Shown here: positions 43,321 to 51,705 of the stretch, piece by piece
Numbering within the stretch: the stretch's first letter is position 1
Layout of the letters: each line of letters starts with the position of its first letter
Source of the DNA: Flavobacterium cheongpyeongense
GTDB lineage: Bacteria; Bacteroidota; Bacteroidia; Flavobacteriales; Flavobacteriaceae
Length of the DNA: 64,000 nucleotides
Assembly: GCF_003202435.1 (NCBI RefSeq)
Contig: NZ_QJHK01000017.1
Location: 1 to 64,000, forward strand
Direction of reading: 5' to 3'
Made by a program: the position numbers and the translations under genes
The notes under the pieces: model-generated
What the model was told of the DNA's origin: nothing
Seen by the model: the letters and a program-made list of their open reading frames with translations, nothing else
Databases searched by the model: none

Positions 43321-43551
43321 TTATAAATGTTTTATTGTGAAAATTAAAAATGTAAGAAGTCCTGTAAAAGCAAATATTACAAGACACCCGCTATTTTGGT
43401 ATTTTACTCCCGGGATGCCTGTTTTTACGGAATAACCGTATTTGCTAAATGTGCCCATCTTTGTTCTTAAACTTGGAGAAATCCCGGATTTACTAATATT
43501 TAGTCCGAGTCCGCCTCCAAGATTAATTCTTTTTTGAAATCGAAAGCCCAT
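43321..43551 (-). CDS. DUF4236 domain protein
   Basis: 76 residues. The N-terminal DUF4236 pattern is evident: MGFRFQKRINLGGGLGLNISKSGISPSLRTKMG … YSVKTGIPGVKYQ, followed by one C-terminal membrane segment (LVIFAFTGLLTFLIFTI). The function of this domain is unknown; it is frequent in accessory and defence-rich regions. Second gene of the operon, 6 bp after the Cys-rich protein. Confidence 0.88.
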   Translation of the reverse strand: MGFRFQKRINLGGGLGLNISKSGISPSLRTKMGTFSKYGYSVKTGIPGVKYQNSGCLVIFAFTGLLTFLIFTIKHL

Positions 43552-43557
43552 GATAGA

Positions 43558-43761
43558 TTAGCTGCTGTGGCATGCACTACAACAAGTTTTGCATCCATTT
43601 GATTTTGAATACGTTTTTTTTGCCTCGGCTACAGCAGATTTACAATCTGAAAAAACGCCTAAATATTTTCTGTTCAATGGTAAATAATTACAATCACTGG
43701 TGTGAACTTCATGATCGCCATTTTGCTGAGCGTGTTGATTTACATAATAATTTTTCATCAT
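43558..43761 (-). CDS. Small Cys-rich protein of unknown function
   Basis: 67 residues, first gene of the operon. The pattern EVHTSDCNYLP … GVFSDCKSAVAEAKKTY … NGCKTCCSACHSS has one His and seven Cys and suggests a small zinc-binding domain, with the same H-x3-C/A/G-C logic as the protein at 38377. No signal peptide. Two ATGs in a row (43761 and 43758) are possible starts. The family was not recognised. Confidence 0.65.
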   Translation of the reverse strand: MMKNYYVNQHAQQNGDHEVHTSDCNYLPLNRKYLGVFSDCKSAVAEAKKTYSKSNGCKTCCSACHSS

Positions 43762-43797
43762 TTAATAAAGTTTTAATTAATTATTGATTTAACAATT

Positions 43798-43851
43798 CAA
43801 ACTTAATCTTATTTAAAGCCAGTATTTTACGGAAAACCATAATCCGTAAAA
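43798..43851 (-). promoter_or_regulatory. Promoter with GGTTTTCC box (site 2 of 3)
   Basis: On the minus strand the -7 box TAAGTTTG (43798-43805) is 25 bp after GGTTTTCC (43831-43838). The box lies in an inverted repeat, TTTTACGGA (43825-43833) with TCCGTAAAA (43843-43851). It drives the six-gene operon starting at 43761. Confidence 0.7.
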
Positions 43852-43865
43852 ATTAAATTTTAGCC

Positions 43866-43890
43866 ATAAAAAAAGCCCCCGAAGGAGCTT
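43866..43890 (-). terminator. Terminator of the kinase/regulator operon
   Basis: On the minus strand AAGCTCC pairs with GGGGCTT around a TTCG loop (43873-43890), followed by seven T (43866-43872). It lies 22 bp after the response regulator stop and separates it from the Cys-rich protein operon. Confidence 0.9.
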
Positions 43891-43912
43891 GAAAAATATG
43901 ATTTTAGAGAGC

Positions 43913-44581
43913 TTAAATAATTCCCATATCTTTGGTAATCGAAACCAGATGAACGGTATTATTAGCTTTAAAAAAATCTTTGAGTTTCGAGAGTCTTTTT
44001 TCGATAGCGCTTTTGCTGTTGGGTTTGATATCGGTACTTTTAAAAATTTCTATAATTTCATCCTGTGAAGTACCGGCAGATAAATATTTTAAAATTTTAA
44101 TATCAACATCATCCATTTCATAGTTGTTTTTTTCCTGTACTGCAGAGGCAACTTCTGGTGAAATGAATTTTTGGTCTGAGTTCGAAATGAGATGAATCGC
44201 TTTTTTTAGTTCTTCGATACTATTTAAACCTTTTAGAACGAAGCCATCAATTTCTGCAACATCAAAAAGAGATTTTATACGATAATTTTTATCTTCGACA
44301 GAATAGGCTATGATTTTAATAGCGGGCTGTAATTGACGAACTTTTTGAATGAGTTCATCACCACTGGTGATTTTTACTTCACGGTGATCTGTTTTAAACG
44401 AAAGGTCGCTGATTAATAAATCATAGGGTTCATTTTGAAGGATTGCAACGCGTATTTTTAGAAATGCATCATCACAATATTTAGAATGCTGAAAATCGAC
44501 AATCTCCAAATCTTTCAGGACTTGCTGGATTCCTAAATTCATAGCATCAAGGTCTTCGGCTATTATTACTTTTTTAAACAT
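43913..44581 (-). CDS. Response regulator (receiver plus C-terminal HTH)
   Basis: 222 residues. The receiver domain has E9-D10 acid residues, phospho-acceptor D59 (DLLISDLSF), T/S in IIAYSVED and a lysine in GFVLKGLN. The C-terminal part (DVDIKILKYLSAGTSQDEIIEIFKSTDIKPNSKSAIEKRLSKLKDFF) is a LuxR-like helix-turn-helix. It lies 6 bp after its kinase gene. By position it is the best candidate regulator for the three GGTTTTCC promoters close by. That link is inference. Confidence 0.93.
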   Translation of the reverse strand: MFKKVIIAEDLDAMNLGIQQVLKDLEIVDFQHSKYCDDAFLKIRVAILQNEPYDLLISDLSFKTDHREVKITSGDELIQKVRQLQPAIKIIAYSVEDKNYRIKSLFDVAEIDGFVLKGLNSIEELKKAIHLISNSDQKFISPEVASAVQEKNNYEMDDVDIKILKYLSAGTSQDEIIEIFKSTDIKPNSKSAIEKRLSKLKDFFKANNTVHLVSITKDMGII

Positions 44582-44587
44582 AGGCTT

Positions 44588-46297
44588 TTATTTGGGCAGT
44601 GTTATTATTACTTTAAAACCTTTATCAGGCTGAGTGTCAAAAGTAATCGTTCCTTTTGTGGCCTGAATACGGTTTTCCATATTTTGCAAACCATTTTTTA
44701 TAATTTTTGATTTTTCACAGCCTTTTCCGTTATCAGTGTAATTGATCATTACAGCCTTTGATTTACTGTCGAATTTTATGACCACAAGAAGAGCTTCGCT
44801 ATGTTTTTTCATGTTGACCATTAATTCCTGCAGTACTCTGTAGATGGTAACCTTTTTTTCGTCCTCAATACTATCCCAGTTCACTTTTTCAATGTTTGTA
44901 ATAATAACATTTGTATTACTACTATTATAGGTAGAAAGCATTTCTTTTAAATTAACAGAATAATAGGATCCTGTGTCAATACTACTATTCTCTCTCGAAA
45001 TACCACGAACACGGATATATATATGATTCAGTTTTTGCAATAAGGTTTCTTTACTGTTTTCGGTAGTTAAAGGATGGGTTTGTGTATAAGTTATGGCGTG
45101 AAAAACATCATTTGCAAGTTCATCATGAATATCTTTGGCTATTCTGGTTTCGGTGTCGTAAGCAGTTTTTATTTTGTCTATTCGATTTCGGTTTTCATAA
45201 CGTTTCTTCAGATAAGCCAGTAAAAAGAAAAGCGAAACAATACCTGTTATAAAAAATATTCTTTGGTATTTAGCTTTCTGAAGTGCCAGTAAATTTTCTG
45301 CTTGCTCTAAACGAAGTTTCTGATTTTCATCTTTCTCTTTTTTAGAGTCATATTTTATTTTGGCAAATTTGTTTTTATAGTTGTTTCTGATTTTAATGAT
45401 ACTATCATTTATTGTGATATATTTTTGTGCATAACTAACATTTTGATTACTAAAATCATTCGAAATTAAAAATTGTAAAGCTTTTAATCGTTCATCAATG
45501 CTATTTAGTTTTGTAGCAGTTTTATAAGCCTCTAAAGAATGTTGGTTTGATTTTTTTGGATCTGTTTTGATGTAATATTCTGCTAAATGCAGATTGCTTT
45601 CAATTGCTCCGTAGGTATCATCAATTTGATTTCTTAGTTTAAAACTATCTGTCATTAAAACAAGACCTTTTTCGGTGAAACCTTTTTTAAAATAAGCATA
45701 ACCTAAATTGTCTAAAACTCTCGCTTTATTATTTTTAAGAGATTGGTTATCTAAAGCTTTTGTATTAATGATTCCTTCTAAAATATGGATTGCCTTATTA
45801 TATTTCTTTTGCTTAATGTATACAACTGCAATGTTGTTTAATGGTCCTTGTTTTGAAATAGAATCTGTGCAATCTTTTAAAGCTTCTTCGTAATAATAAA
45901 TAGCATCGCTGTAAAGAGAAAGCTCTTTGTCTGCTATGCCAAAAGAGTTATTGATAGAAGCATTGTAAATGTTTTTTTTTCTGATATACGGTAATGCCTC
46001 TGTCAGGGTTTCTTTGCTTCCATAGTAATCTCCGTTTATTTGTTGAATGGAAGCCATTTGGATAAGACTGTAAACAATATTTGCACTGTCTTTTATTTTT
46101 TCAAAGATTATTTTTGATTTGTTGAAATTGTAGAAAGCTGTATTAAAGTTTTTTTCTTCCATTGCTGACATTCCTTTCTTCCTCAGGCTGACAGCTTCTG
46201 TTTTTATAGATTCCTGATTAAGCAGGACAGTTGTTTTTTTCGTGCAAGAAAATAGTAAAAGGAAAGTGGCGAAACAAAAAAACGGGGATCGTAGCAT
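44588..46297 (-). CDS. Sensor histidine kinase with TPR sensor and lipobox-like N-terminus
   Basis: 569 residues. N-terminal MLRSPFFCFATFLLLFSC looks like a lipoprotein signal, though a kinase with a later membrane span would then be tethered twice. TPR repeats run about 35-290, a coiled coil 310-345, a membrane span 347-364. The kinase follows: H391-D-E box in TRIAKDIHDELANDVFH (HisKA_3 type), an N-like box, and G box YTDNGKGCEKS. Such periplasmic TPR kinases are common in Flavobacteriia. The signal is unknown. Confidence 0.92.
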   Translation of the reverse strand: MLRSPFFCFATFLLLFSCTKKTTVLLNQESIKTEAVSLRKKGMSAMEEKNFNTAFYNFNKSKIIFEKIKDSANIVYSLIQMASIQQINGDYYGSKETLTEALPYIRKKNIYNASINNSFGIADKELSLYSDAIYYYEEALKDCTDSISKQGPLNNIAVVYIKQKKYNKAIHILEGIINTKALDNQSLKNNKARVLDNLGYAYFKKGFTEKGLVLMTDSFKLRNQIDDTYGAIESNLHLAEYYIKTDPKKSNQHSLEAYKTATKLNSIDERLKALQFLISNDFSNQNVSYAQKYITINDSIIKIRNNYKNKFAKIKYDSKKEKDENQKLRLEQAENLLALQKAKYQRIFFITGIVSLFFLLAYLKKRYENRNRIDKIKTAYDTETRIAKDIHDELANDVFHAITYTQTHPLTTENSKETLLQKLNHIYIRVRGISRENSSIDTGSYYSVNLKEMLSTYNSSNTNVIITNIEKVNWDSIEDEKKVTIYRVLQELMVNMKKHSEALLVVIKFDSKSKAVMINYTDNGKGCEKSKIIKNGLQNMENRIQATKGTITFDTQPDKGFKVIITLPK

Positions 46298-46356
46298 AAA
46301 ACTTACTTTCCCCGAAATTAGTAATTAATTATAAATTACAGATTTTTAATTGATTA

Positions 46357-46515
46357 TTATTTTGGTGGCGGTACAACTATAGGCTGGTCGCCAGGACCAT
46401 CATCATAAGCTAGTGGTATTTCTTTTTTTTCCTGAGTTTCGTATTCGTCAGCTGTACAAGAAAATAAAGTCGTTGACAATAGAGCACACGCTCCCAATAA
46501 ATATAGAGTTTTCAT
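46357..46515 (-). CDS. 52-residue lipoprotein encoded before the kinase
   Basis: An ATG at 46515 opens MKTLYLLGACALLSTTLFSC (lipobox LFSC), followed by TADEYETQEKKEIP and a tail DDGPGDQPIVVPPPK, ending at TAA (46357-46359). Lipobox, acidic spacer and a Pro-rich tail make a coherent secreted peptide rather than a chance frame. It is 59 bp before the histidine kinase on the same strand, so it may be the first gene of the signalling operon and may modulate the kinase sensor. Confidence 0.7.
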   Translation of the reverse strand: MKTLYLLGACALLSTTLFSCTADEYETQEKKEIPLAYDDGPGDQPIVVPPPK

Positions 46516-46653
46516 TTTTTTCTGATTTAAAAATTAGACATAGACATTGCTGTTCAGAACCATTCTGAATCTTGTTAAGGCAATGCCATTATTGCTTGGG
46601 AAGTGAAGTGCGTAGAACTATAAAATTTATTTATACTTCCCGGATAAAGTCCG

Positions 46654-46699
46654 TTTTACGGTTTTCCGCACTTTTAATTGAACTAGTTTTGTACATTTG
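46654..46699 (+). promoter_or_regulatory. Promoter with GGTTTTCC box (site 3 of 3)
   Basis: GGTTTTCC (46660-46667) is followed after 24 bp by a perfect -7 box TACATTTG (46692-46699); another perfect box TAGTTTTG lies directly upstream (46684-46691). Same orientation and spacing as the two minus-strand sites. It would drive the gene at 46826 with a leader of about 120 nt. The 310-bp gap 46516-46825 also has a TTCAGAA/TTCTGAA repeat near 46551-46567. Confidence 0.65.
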
Positions 46700-46825
46700 T
46701 TTTAACCTGCAGATCAAAACGTTAACTGATTCTGAGGCAAAGTAACAGCAGTTTTATAGCTGTGTTTATAGATGATTCCGATATTTCCGATGATTCTAAT
46801 ATTTCTAATAATTCCGTAGAAGATT

Positions 46826-47746
46826 ATGAGCAACATTACTATTGAAGATTATAAAAAAGCGATTCGCGCTAAATATGAAATAGCCATTAAAGAAGATGTG
46901 TCTGGGATTTTATCAGATCCCACACCAGCCCAATTACGAGATTTTTATTTGAGAATTTTTGAAAAAGGTTTGGGTAGTATTGATGAAGAAATTGTGAAAA
47001 TATTTTTGGAGGCTAAGGAAAATTTTTCTTTGAAAAAATCAATTGAGAATTTTAATATTGGAAAGTTTAAGCCTATAATCTCTTTTTTAAAAGGTGGAAA
47101 TACAGATAACAGGCCTAGGATTGAAATGGCCGCAATTCTAGTTGATTTTTATCCTAGACCTTTTAATAAATTCAAATCTAAAGATGCATCTGAAGATATC
47201 AAAACGAAAGAGTTATATTTCTTAAAAGATGAAAAAAAAGAGAAAGAGAGGAATCATAATGAAGAAGAAAACCTAAATCAAGAAAATGTAACAAAGATTT
47301 TAGATGATGTTTTTGAAGCTGAACCAATAAACTTATTCTTGGATTTAAAAAAAGAGTTGCCTGAAAAAGAAACTCAAAAGGCAAAAAAAAATGTACTGAT
47401 AGTAGTAACGGGAGTTATCGGTTTGTTTTTTTTAGGTTATTACTTTCCACAAAAAAAACAATGCATGCAATGGTCAGGTGATCATTATGAAGAAGTAAGC
47501 TGTGATTTAGAAATTCAGGGAATAGGAACGTACATTTCTGTTGAACCTTTAGATGAAAGAGTAATTCACCTTAAAAAAATTAAAGTATCAGACACAACTA
47601 CCTTTTTTAAAAATGGAGAAGCAGTGATCTGGTATGCAAAAGTAGAAGAGGGGGTAGAATTTTTTAATTCACACGGAATGCATCCTGAAAATAACAAACC
47701 ATTAAAACCGGTAACCCAATATATTATTGATAAGTATGTGAAATGA
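46826..47746 (+). CDS. Single-span membrane protein of unknown function
   Basis: 306 residues. A helical cytoplasmic part (residues 1-185) includes YKKAIRAKYEIAIKEDVSGILSDPTPAQLRDFYLRIFEKG and a charged linker (DEKKEKERNHNEEENLNQ). One membrane span (VLIVVTGVIGLFFLGYYF, about 192-209) precedes a C-terminal extracytoplasmic domain (QCMQWSGDHYEEVSCDLE…). Not recognised. Its promoter has the GGTTTTCC box, so it is probably part of the same regulon as the minus-strand operon. Confidence 0.65.
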   Translation: MSNITIEDYKKAIRAKYEIAIKEDVSGILSDPTPAQLRDFYLRIFEKGLGSIDEEIVKIFLEAKENFSLKKSIENFNIGKFKPIISFLKGGNTDNRPRIEMAAILVDFYPRPFNKFKSKDASEDIKTKELYFLKDEKKEKERNHNEEENLNQENVTKILDDVFEAEPINLFLDLKKELPEKETQKAKKNVLIVVTGVIGLFFLGYYFPQKKQCMQWSGDHYEEVSCDLEIQGIGTYISVEPLDERVIHLKKIKVSDTTTFFKNGEAVIWYAKVEEGVEFFNSHGMHPENNKPLKPVTQYIIDKYVK

Positions 47747-47916
47747 AGTAATAGGATTATTTTTGCTTTATTCTTTGGTATTTTGATATAAAATTGTTAT
47801 TTCGTTAAACAAACGATAATTATGTAAGTTATTTTTGAAATTATGAAACAGATTGCAGTGACATCGAATGTATATTCGTAAATATAAAATCAAACATAAT
47901 TTAAAAAAAAACAAAC

Positions 47917-48336
47917 ATGAAAACGAGAAATTTTTTATACGTACTAGCCTTAAGTTTTGGATTATTCGCAGCAACATCTTGTAGTAATGATGATAATGAC
48001 GGAGAAACAATAGTGCCAATACAAGGTAAATACCAGCTTAGTAAAACGGGGGGAATTATTAATGGAAATGAAGTATTAATTGATGCTATTGAAAATGAAA
48101 GTGGATGTAGCAAAGATTATTTAGAACTAAAATTGAGTAATGTAGCTGTTATTGGTGATTATGACGGTGCTAATTGTGACAAAACAGAAACGACAGGGAC
48201 TTATGTAAGATCTCATAATGATTTAACTATTACTATTGGTAATGCTGCTACTACGAGCGATATTATGAACCTTACAAATAAGGAGTTAAAATTAAAAGAC
48301 AAAACTACTGGTGTCATTACAGTCTATACCAGATAA
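47917..48336 (+). CDS. Lipocalin-like lipoprotein
   Basis: 139 residues. Lipobox and surface-export-like tail: MKTRNFLYVLALSFGLFAATSC then SNDDNDGE. The rest is strand-rich with GKYQLSKTGGIINGNE and YLELKLSNVAVIGDYD, ending GVITVYTR, as in small lipocalin-like lipoproteins of Flavobacteriia. Two cysteines in the mature part may pair. Function unknown. A terminator follows. Confidence 0.75.
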   Translation: MKTRNFLYVLALSFGLFAATSCSNDDNDGETIVPIQGKYQLSKTGGIINGNEVLIDAIENESGCSKDYLELKLSNVAVIGDYDGANCDKTETTGTYVRSHNDLTITIGNAATTSDIMNLTNKELKLKDKTTGVITVYTR

Positions 48337-48381
48337 AAGTAATTTTTAAGAGAATCTGATTTTTGAGAATTGGAATTAAAA

Positions 48382-48418
48382 CGGAAATAACAGGTAAAAA
48401 GTTATTTCCGTTTTTTTT
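48382..48418 (+). terminator. Intrinsic terminator
   Basis: CGGAAATAAC (48382-48391) pairs with GTTATTTCCG (48401-48410), followed by eight T. Confidence 0.92.
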
Positions 48419-48558
48419 GTTTTATATCGAAGGAAATTTACCGTACTACATCTACGGAATACACCGATAGAGTTTAACGAAAATTATCATTTTAATTTGT
48501 ATTTTCGTTTGGTCGAAAACACGGCTTTGAAATTCAAAAAAGCAATACCCTAATATTT

Positions 48559-49866
48559 ATGAGCGATAATACAATTGATAGTTTAAAAGAGGCATTGAAG
48601 CATTCTCCTGAAAACACGCCGTTAAGGCTTTTGCTGGCCGAAACCTTGCTATCCTTTAATAGACTTGAAGAAGCAGAAACAGAGTTTCTTACCGTTTTAA
48701 GGAGTACAAATGATATTAAGGCAAAAGTAGGACTTGCAACCACTTTCTTTAAAAAAGGAAATTACTCAGCCTGTAATGTGATTCTGGAAGAAGTGATTGA
48801 AAACGGAACTCAGGATTTAAACGTATTTACTTTATATGCAAAAGGACTTTTAAAAGAAAATTCGATTGCAAAGGCCGTTGAAACCTATAAAAGAGCACTG
48901 GCGATTGATCCTAAACACTTTGATGAAGAATTAGATAGTCAACTAAGATTAAAGGGGAGCCACGAAGTAATTGAATCAGATGACGAAATAGACAGCAGAT
49001 TTCTGGAAAAACCAACGGTTAATTTTGCTGATGTTGGCGGAATGGAGTCTGTAAAAAAAGAGATTGAACTAAAAATCATCAAACCATTGCAACATCCGGA
49101 ACTTTACAAAGCATACGGAAAGAAAACAGGAGGGGGGATTTTACTTTACGGACCTCCGGGCTGTGGAAAAACATATATAGCAAAAGCAACAGCCGGACAA
49201 GTAAACGCAAAGTTTATAAGTGTTGGACTGAATGATATTTTGGATATGTGGATTGGCAGCAGTGAAAAAAATCTGCACGATATATTTGAACTCGCCAGAC
49301 AAAATACGCCCTGTGTTTTATTTATAGACGAAATTGATGCTTTGGGAGCCAGCAGAAGCGATATGAAACAATCAAGCGGTCGACACTTAATCAACCAGTT
49401 TCTGCAAGAGTTAGATGGAATTGACAATAATAATGAAGGAATACTGGTACTTGGAGCAACAAATACACCCTGGAATTTAGACCCGGCATTCAGGAGACCC
49501 GGCCGTTTTGACAGAATCGTTTTTGTTCCGCCACCAGATGAAACTTCGAGAGAATCAATTTTGAGGCTTAAATTAAACAATAAACCAACAGAAGCAATTG
49601 ACTATAACAGTATTTCAAAAAAGATAGAAAATTTTTCAGGAGCCGATATTGAAGCCATTATTGATATTGCTATAGAAGAAAAATTAGAATCTTCTTTTGA
49701 AGATGGTATTCCAAAACCAATTAGTACAAAGGATTTACAAAATGCAATCAAAAAGCACAAAGCCAGTACACAGGAATGGTTTATGACTGCCAAGAATTTT
49801 GCCATGTTTGCCAATGATTCAGGATTGTATGATGATATTCTAACGTATTTAAAAATTAAAAAATAG
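48559..49866 (+). CDS. AAA+ ATPase with N-terminal TPR repeats
   Basis: 435 residues. TPR-like helices occupy about 5-120 (LRLLLAETLLSFNRLEEAETEFLTVL; AKGLLKENSIAKAVETYKRALAIDP). The AAA+ module has Walker A GPPGCGKT at 198-205, Walker B CVLFIDEIDALG (D259 region), the pore-like DILDMWIGSSEKN, and second region of homology PAFRRPGRFDRIVF. It resembles single-domain Cdc48/FtsH-type unfoldases without a protease. The next gene starts 1 bp after its stop and also begins with TPRs, so they probably work together. Confidence 0.92.
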   Translation: MSDNTIDSLKEALKHSPENTPLRLLLAETLLSFNRLEEAETEFLTVLRSTNDIKAKVGLATTFFKKGNYSACNVILEEVIENGTQDLNVFTLYAKGLLKENSIAKAVETYKRALAIDPKHFDEELDSQLRLKGSHEVIESDDEIDSRFLEKPTVNFADVGGMESVKKEIELKIIKPLQHPELYKAYGKKTGGGILLYGPPGCGKTYIAKATAGQVNAKFISVGLNDILDMWIGSSEKNLHDIFELARQNTPCVLFIDEIDALGASRSDMKQSSGRHLINQFLQELDGIDNNNEGILVLGATNTPWNLDPAFRRPGRFDRIVFVPPPDETSRESILRLKLNNKPTEAIDYNSISKKIENFSGADIEAIIDIAIEEKLESSFEDGIPKPISTKDLQNAIKKHKASTQEWFMTAKNFAMFANDSGLYDDILTYLKIKK

Positions 49867-49867
49867 C

Positions 49868-51124
49868 ATGTCAGAAGATCATAGAATAGCAAAGGTTACT
49901 ATTTTAATTCAACAGAAAAAATACCCGGAGGCTGAAAAAGTATTAAAGGATTTAATTTCAGAGGATGCTAATAATATTTACTTTTTGTCCTTGCTGGCAG
50001 AAGTTAATTTACAGCAGGACAAAATTGATGTTGCCAAAACCATAATCAAAAACGCCATTGGTCTGGCACCAGATGCTCCTCATTTATTTTATATAAAGTC
50101 CAGGATTGCAATTCAACAGGATGATTATAATGAAGCAGAAGAAAACATCATGCAGGCAATAGCGTTAGACTCTTATGATGCAGATTATTTTGCTTTTCTG
50201 GCACACATTAAGTTGTCACGTAAACAATATGAAGAGGCTTTAGAATTTGCTAATAAAGCCTTAGAAATTGATTCAGAAAATTTATTAGGGCTTAATACGA
50301 GAAGTACTGCTTTGCTAAAATTAGACAGAAGTGAAGAATCATTTAATACTATAGAAGGCGCTTTAAGAGAAGATCCCAATAACGCCTATACACATGCCAA
50401 TTATGGCTGGAGTTTATTAGAAAAAGGAGATAATAAAAAGGCACTTAAGCACTTTAATGAAGCATTAAAAAGTGATCCTAATTTTTCCTATGCACAATCC
50501 GGAATGCTTGAAGCCATAAAAGCTTCTAATCCTTTATATAGAGGGTATTTAAAATATTCATTTTGGATGGGTAATTTAACAGCTAAGTATCAATGGGGTG
50601 TTATAATTGGTTTCTATTTAGGAGTAAAATTGCTTAGAAACTTAGCAGATAATAATGCGAATCTTCAGCCCTATTTAAATCCTTTAATAATTATTTTGGC
50701 GTTGTTTGCTTATTCAACCTGGGTTATTACTCCAATTGGAAATTTATTTCTAAGGTTCAATAAATATGGGCAGTTGTTACTTAGTGAAAAGCAAAAACAG
50801 AGCTCCAATTTCGTCGCTTTAGGTTTGGCTGTATTTGCTGTTGGTCTATTGCTTTATTTTGTTTTGCCGGATGAAAGATTTTTATCTGTAGCAGTTTTTG
50901 GATGTGCGATGATGTTGCCTTGCAGTGTAATGTTTTCACCCACAAAATATAAAGATTCATTAATGATATACACTATTGTTATGGCAATTATTGGCATTTT
51001 AGCGATAGCTTTAACCTTTATCAGTGGAGAAATATTTAATTTAATGTCTGTAATTTTTATATTTGGATTTATAGGTTTTCAATGGGCAGCTAATTTTCTA
51101 TTAATAAAACAGAGCAACCGTTAA
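49868..51124 (+). CDS. TPR protein with C-terminal membrane domain
   Basis: 418 residues. Six or so TPR units (about 1-225; AEKVLKDLISEDANNIYFLSLLAEV, NEAEENIMQAIALDSYDADYFAFLAHI, DNKKALKHFNEALKSDPNFSYAQSG). From about 235 come five to six hydrophobic spans (YLNPLIIILALFAYSTWVI; FVALGLAVFAVGLLLYFVLP; IYTIVMAIIGILAIALTFI; FIFGFIGFQWAANFLLI). The TPRs are cytoplasmic and probably recruit the AAA+ partner to the membrane. Family role unknown. Confidence 0.88.
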   Translation: MSEDHRIAKVTILIQQKKYPEAEKVLKDLISEDANNIYFLSLLAEVNLQQDKIDVAKTIIKNAIGLAPDAPHLFYIKSRIAIQQDDYNEAEENIMQAIALDSYDADYFAFLAHIKLSRKQYEEALEFANKALEIDSENLLGLNTRSTALLKLDRSEESFNTIEGALREDPNNAYTHANYGWSLLEKGDNKKALKHFNEALKSDPNFSYAQSGMLEAIKASNPLYRGYLKYSFWMGNLTAKYQWGVIIGFYLGVKLLRNLADNNANLQPYLNPLIIILALFAYSTWVITPIGNLFLRFNKYGQLLLSEKQKQSSNFVALGLAVFAVGLLLYFVLPDERFLSVAVFGCAMMLPCSVMFSPTKYKDSLMIYTIVMAIIGILAIALTFISGEIFNLMSVIFIFGFIGFQWAANFLLIKQSNR

Positions 51125-51212
51125 TGAATTGAAATTTCCTGCTGAATAAGTGATTTTCTCTAAAAAAACAGGTTTTATAATCTAAGAAATTTGACAACTA
51201 AAAATAGCAACT

Positions 51213-51623
51213 ATGGAAGATCAAAAAAATAAAACAGAAAGTTTAACGCCAAAGGTAACAGGTATTGGCGGAATTTTCTTTTTTTCAGACAATCCACAGG
51301 AAACAAAAGACTGGTATGCCAAAAATTTAGGTTTTGAAATTAGTGATTGGGGCACATCAAGTTTTGAATCCAGAAATATTGATAAGCCTGATGAGATAGA
51401 ATCTCTTCAGTGGAGCCCTTTCAAAAGTGGGGATGCATATTTTGCTCCATCTAAAAAAGATTTTATGATCAATTACCGTGTTCAGAACATTGAAGCATTA
51501 GTAAACAAACTCAATGAAAATGGCGTAACCATATTGGACGATATCGTAACTTATGAGTATGGTAAATTTGTGCACATTATGGATGCAGATGGTAATAAAA
51601 TTGAACTGTGGGAGCCTTCTTAA
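51213..51623 (+). CDS. VOC-superfamily protein
   Basis: 136 residues. VOC pattern: GIGGIFFFSDNPQETKDWYAKNLGF at the N-terminus, then YRVQNIEALVNKLNENGVTILDD and HIMDADGNKIELWEP with the final metal-ligand Glu (D-x-D-G-x3-E). A His ligand in the first half is not obvious. Unlike the gene at 4804 it carries a tryptophan-rich middle (LQWSPFKSGDAYF). Substrate unknown. Confidence 0.9.
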   Translation: MEDQKNKTESLTPKVTGIGGIFFFSDNPQETKDWYAKNLGFEISDWGTSSFESRNIDKPDEIESLQWSPFKSGDAYFAPSKKDFMINYRVQNIEALVNKLNENGVTILDDIVTYEYGKFVHIMDADGNKIELWEPS

Positions 51624-51644
51624 AGCAAATAATTTATAAGCAGA

Positions 51645-51677
51645 AAAACCTCTCAAAAATTAATTCTGAGAGGTTTT
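51645..51677. terminator. Bidirectional terminator between convergent genes
   Basis: An 11-bp stem, AAAACCTCTCA (51645-51655) with TGAGAGGTTTT (51667-51677), with an A-run on one side and T-run on the other. It serves the VOC gene and the minus-strand PorP/SprF gene. Confidence 0.88.
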
Positions 51678-51705
51678 ACTGTATCAAAAACGGGCTGTTT
51701 AGTCT

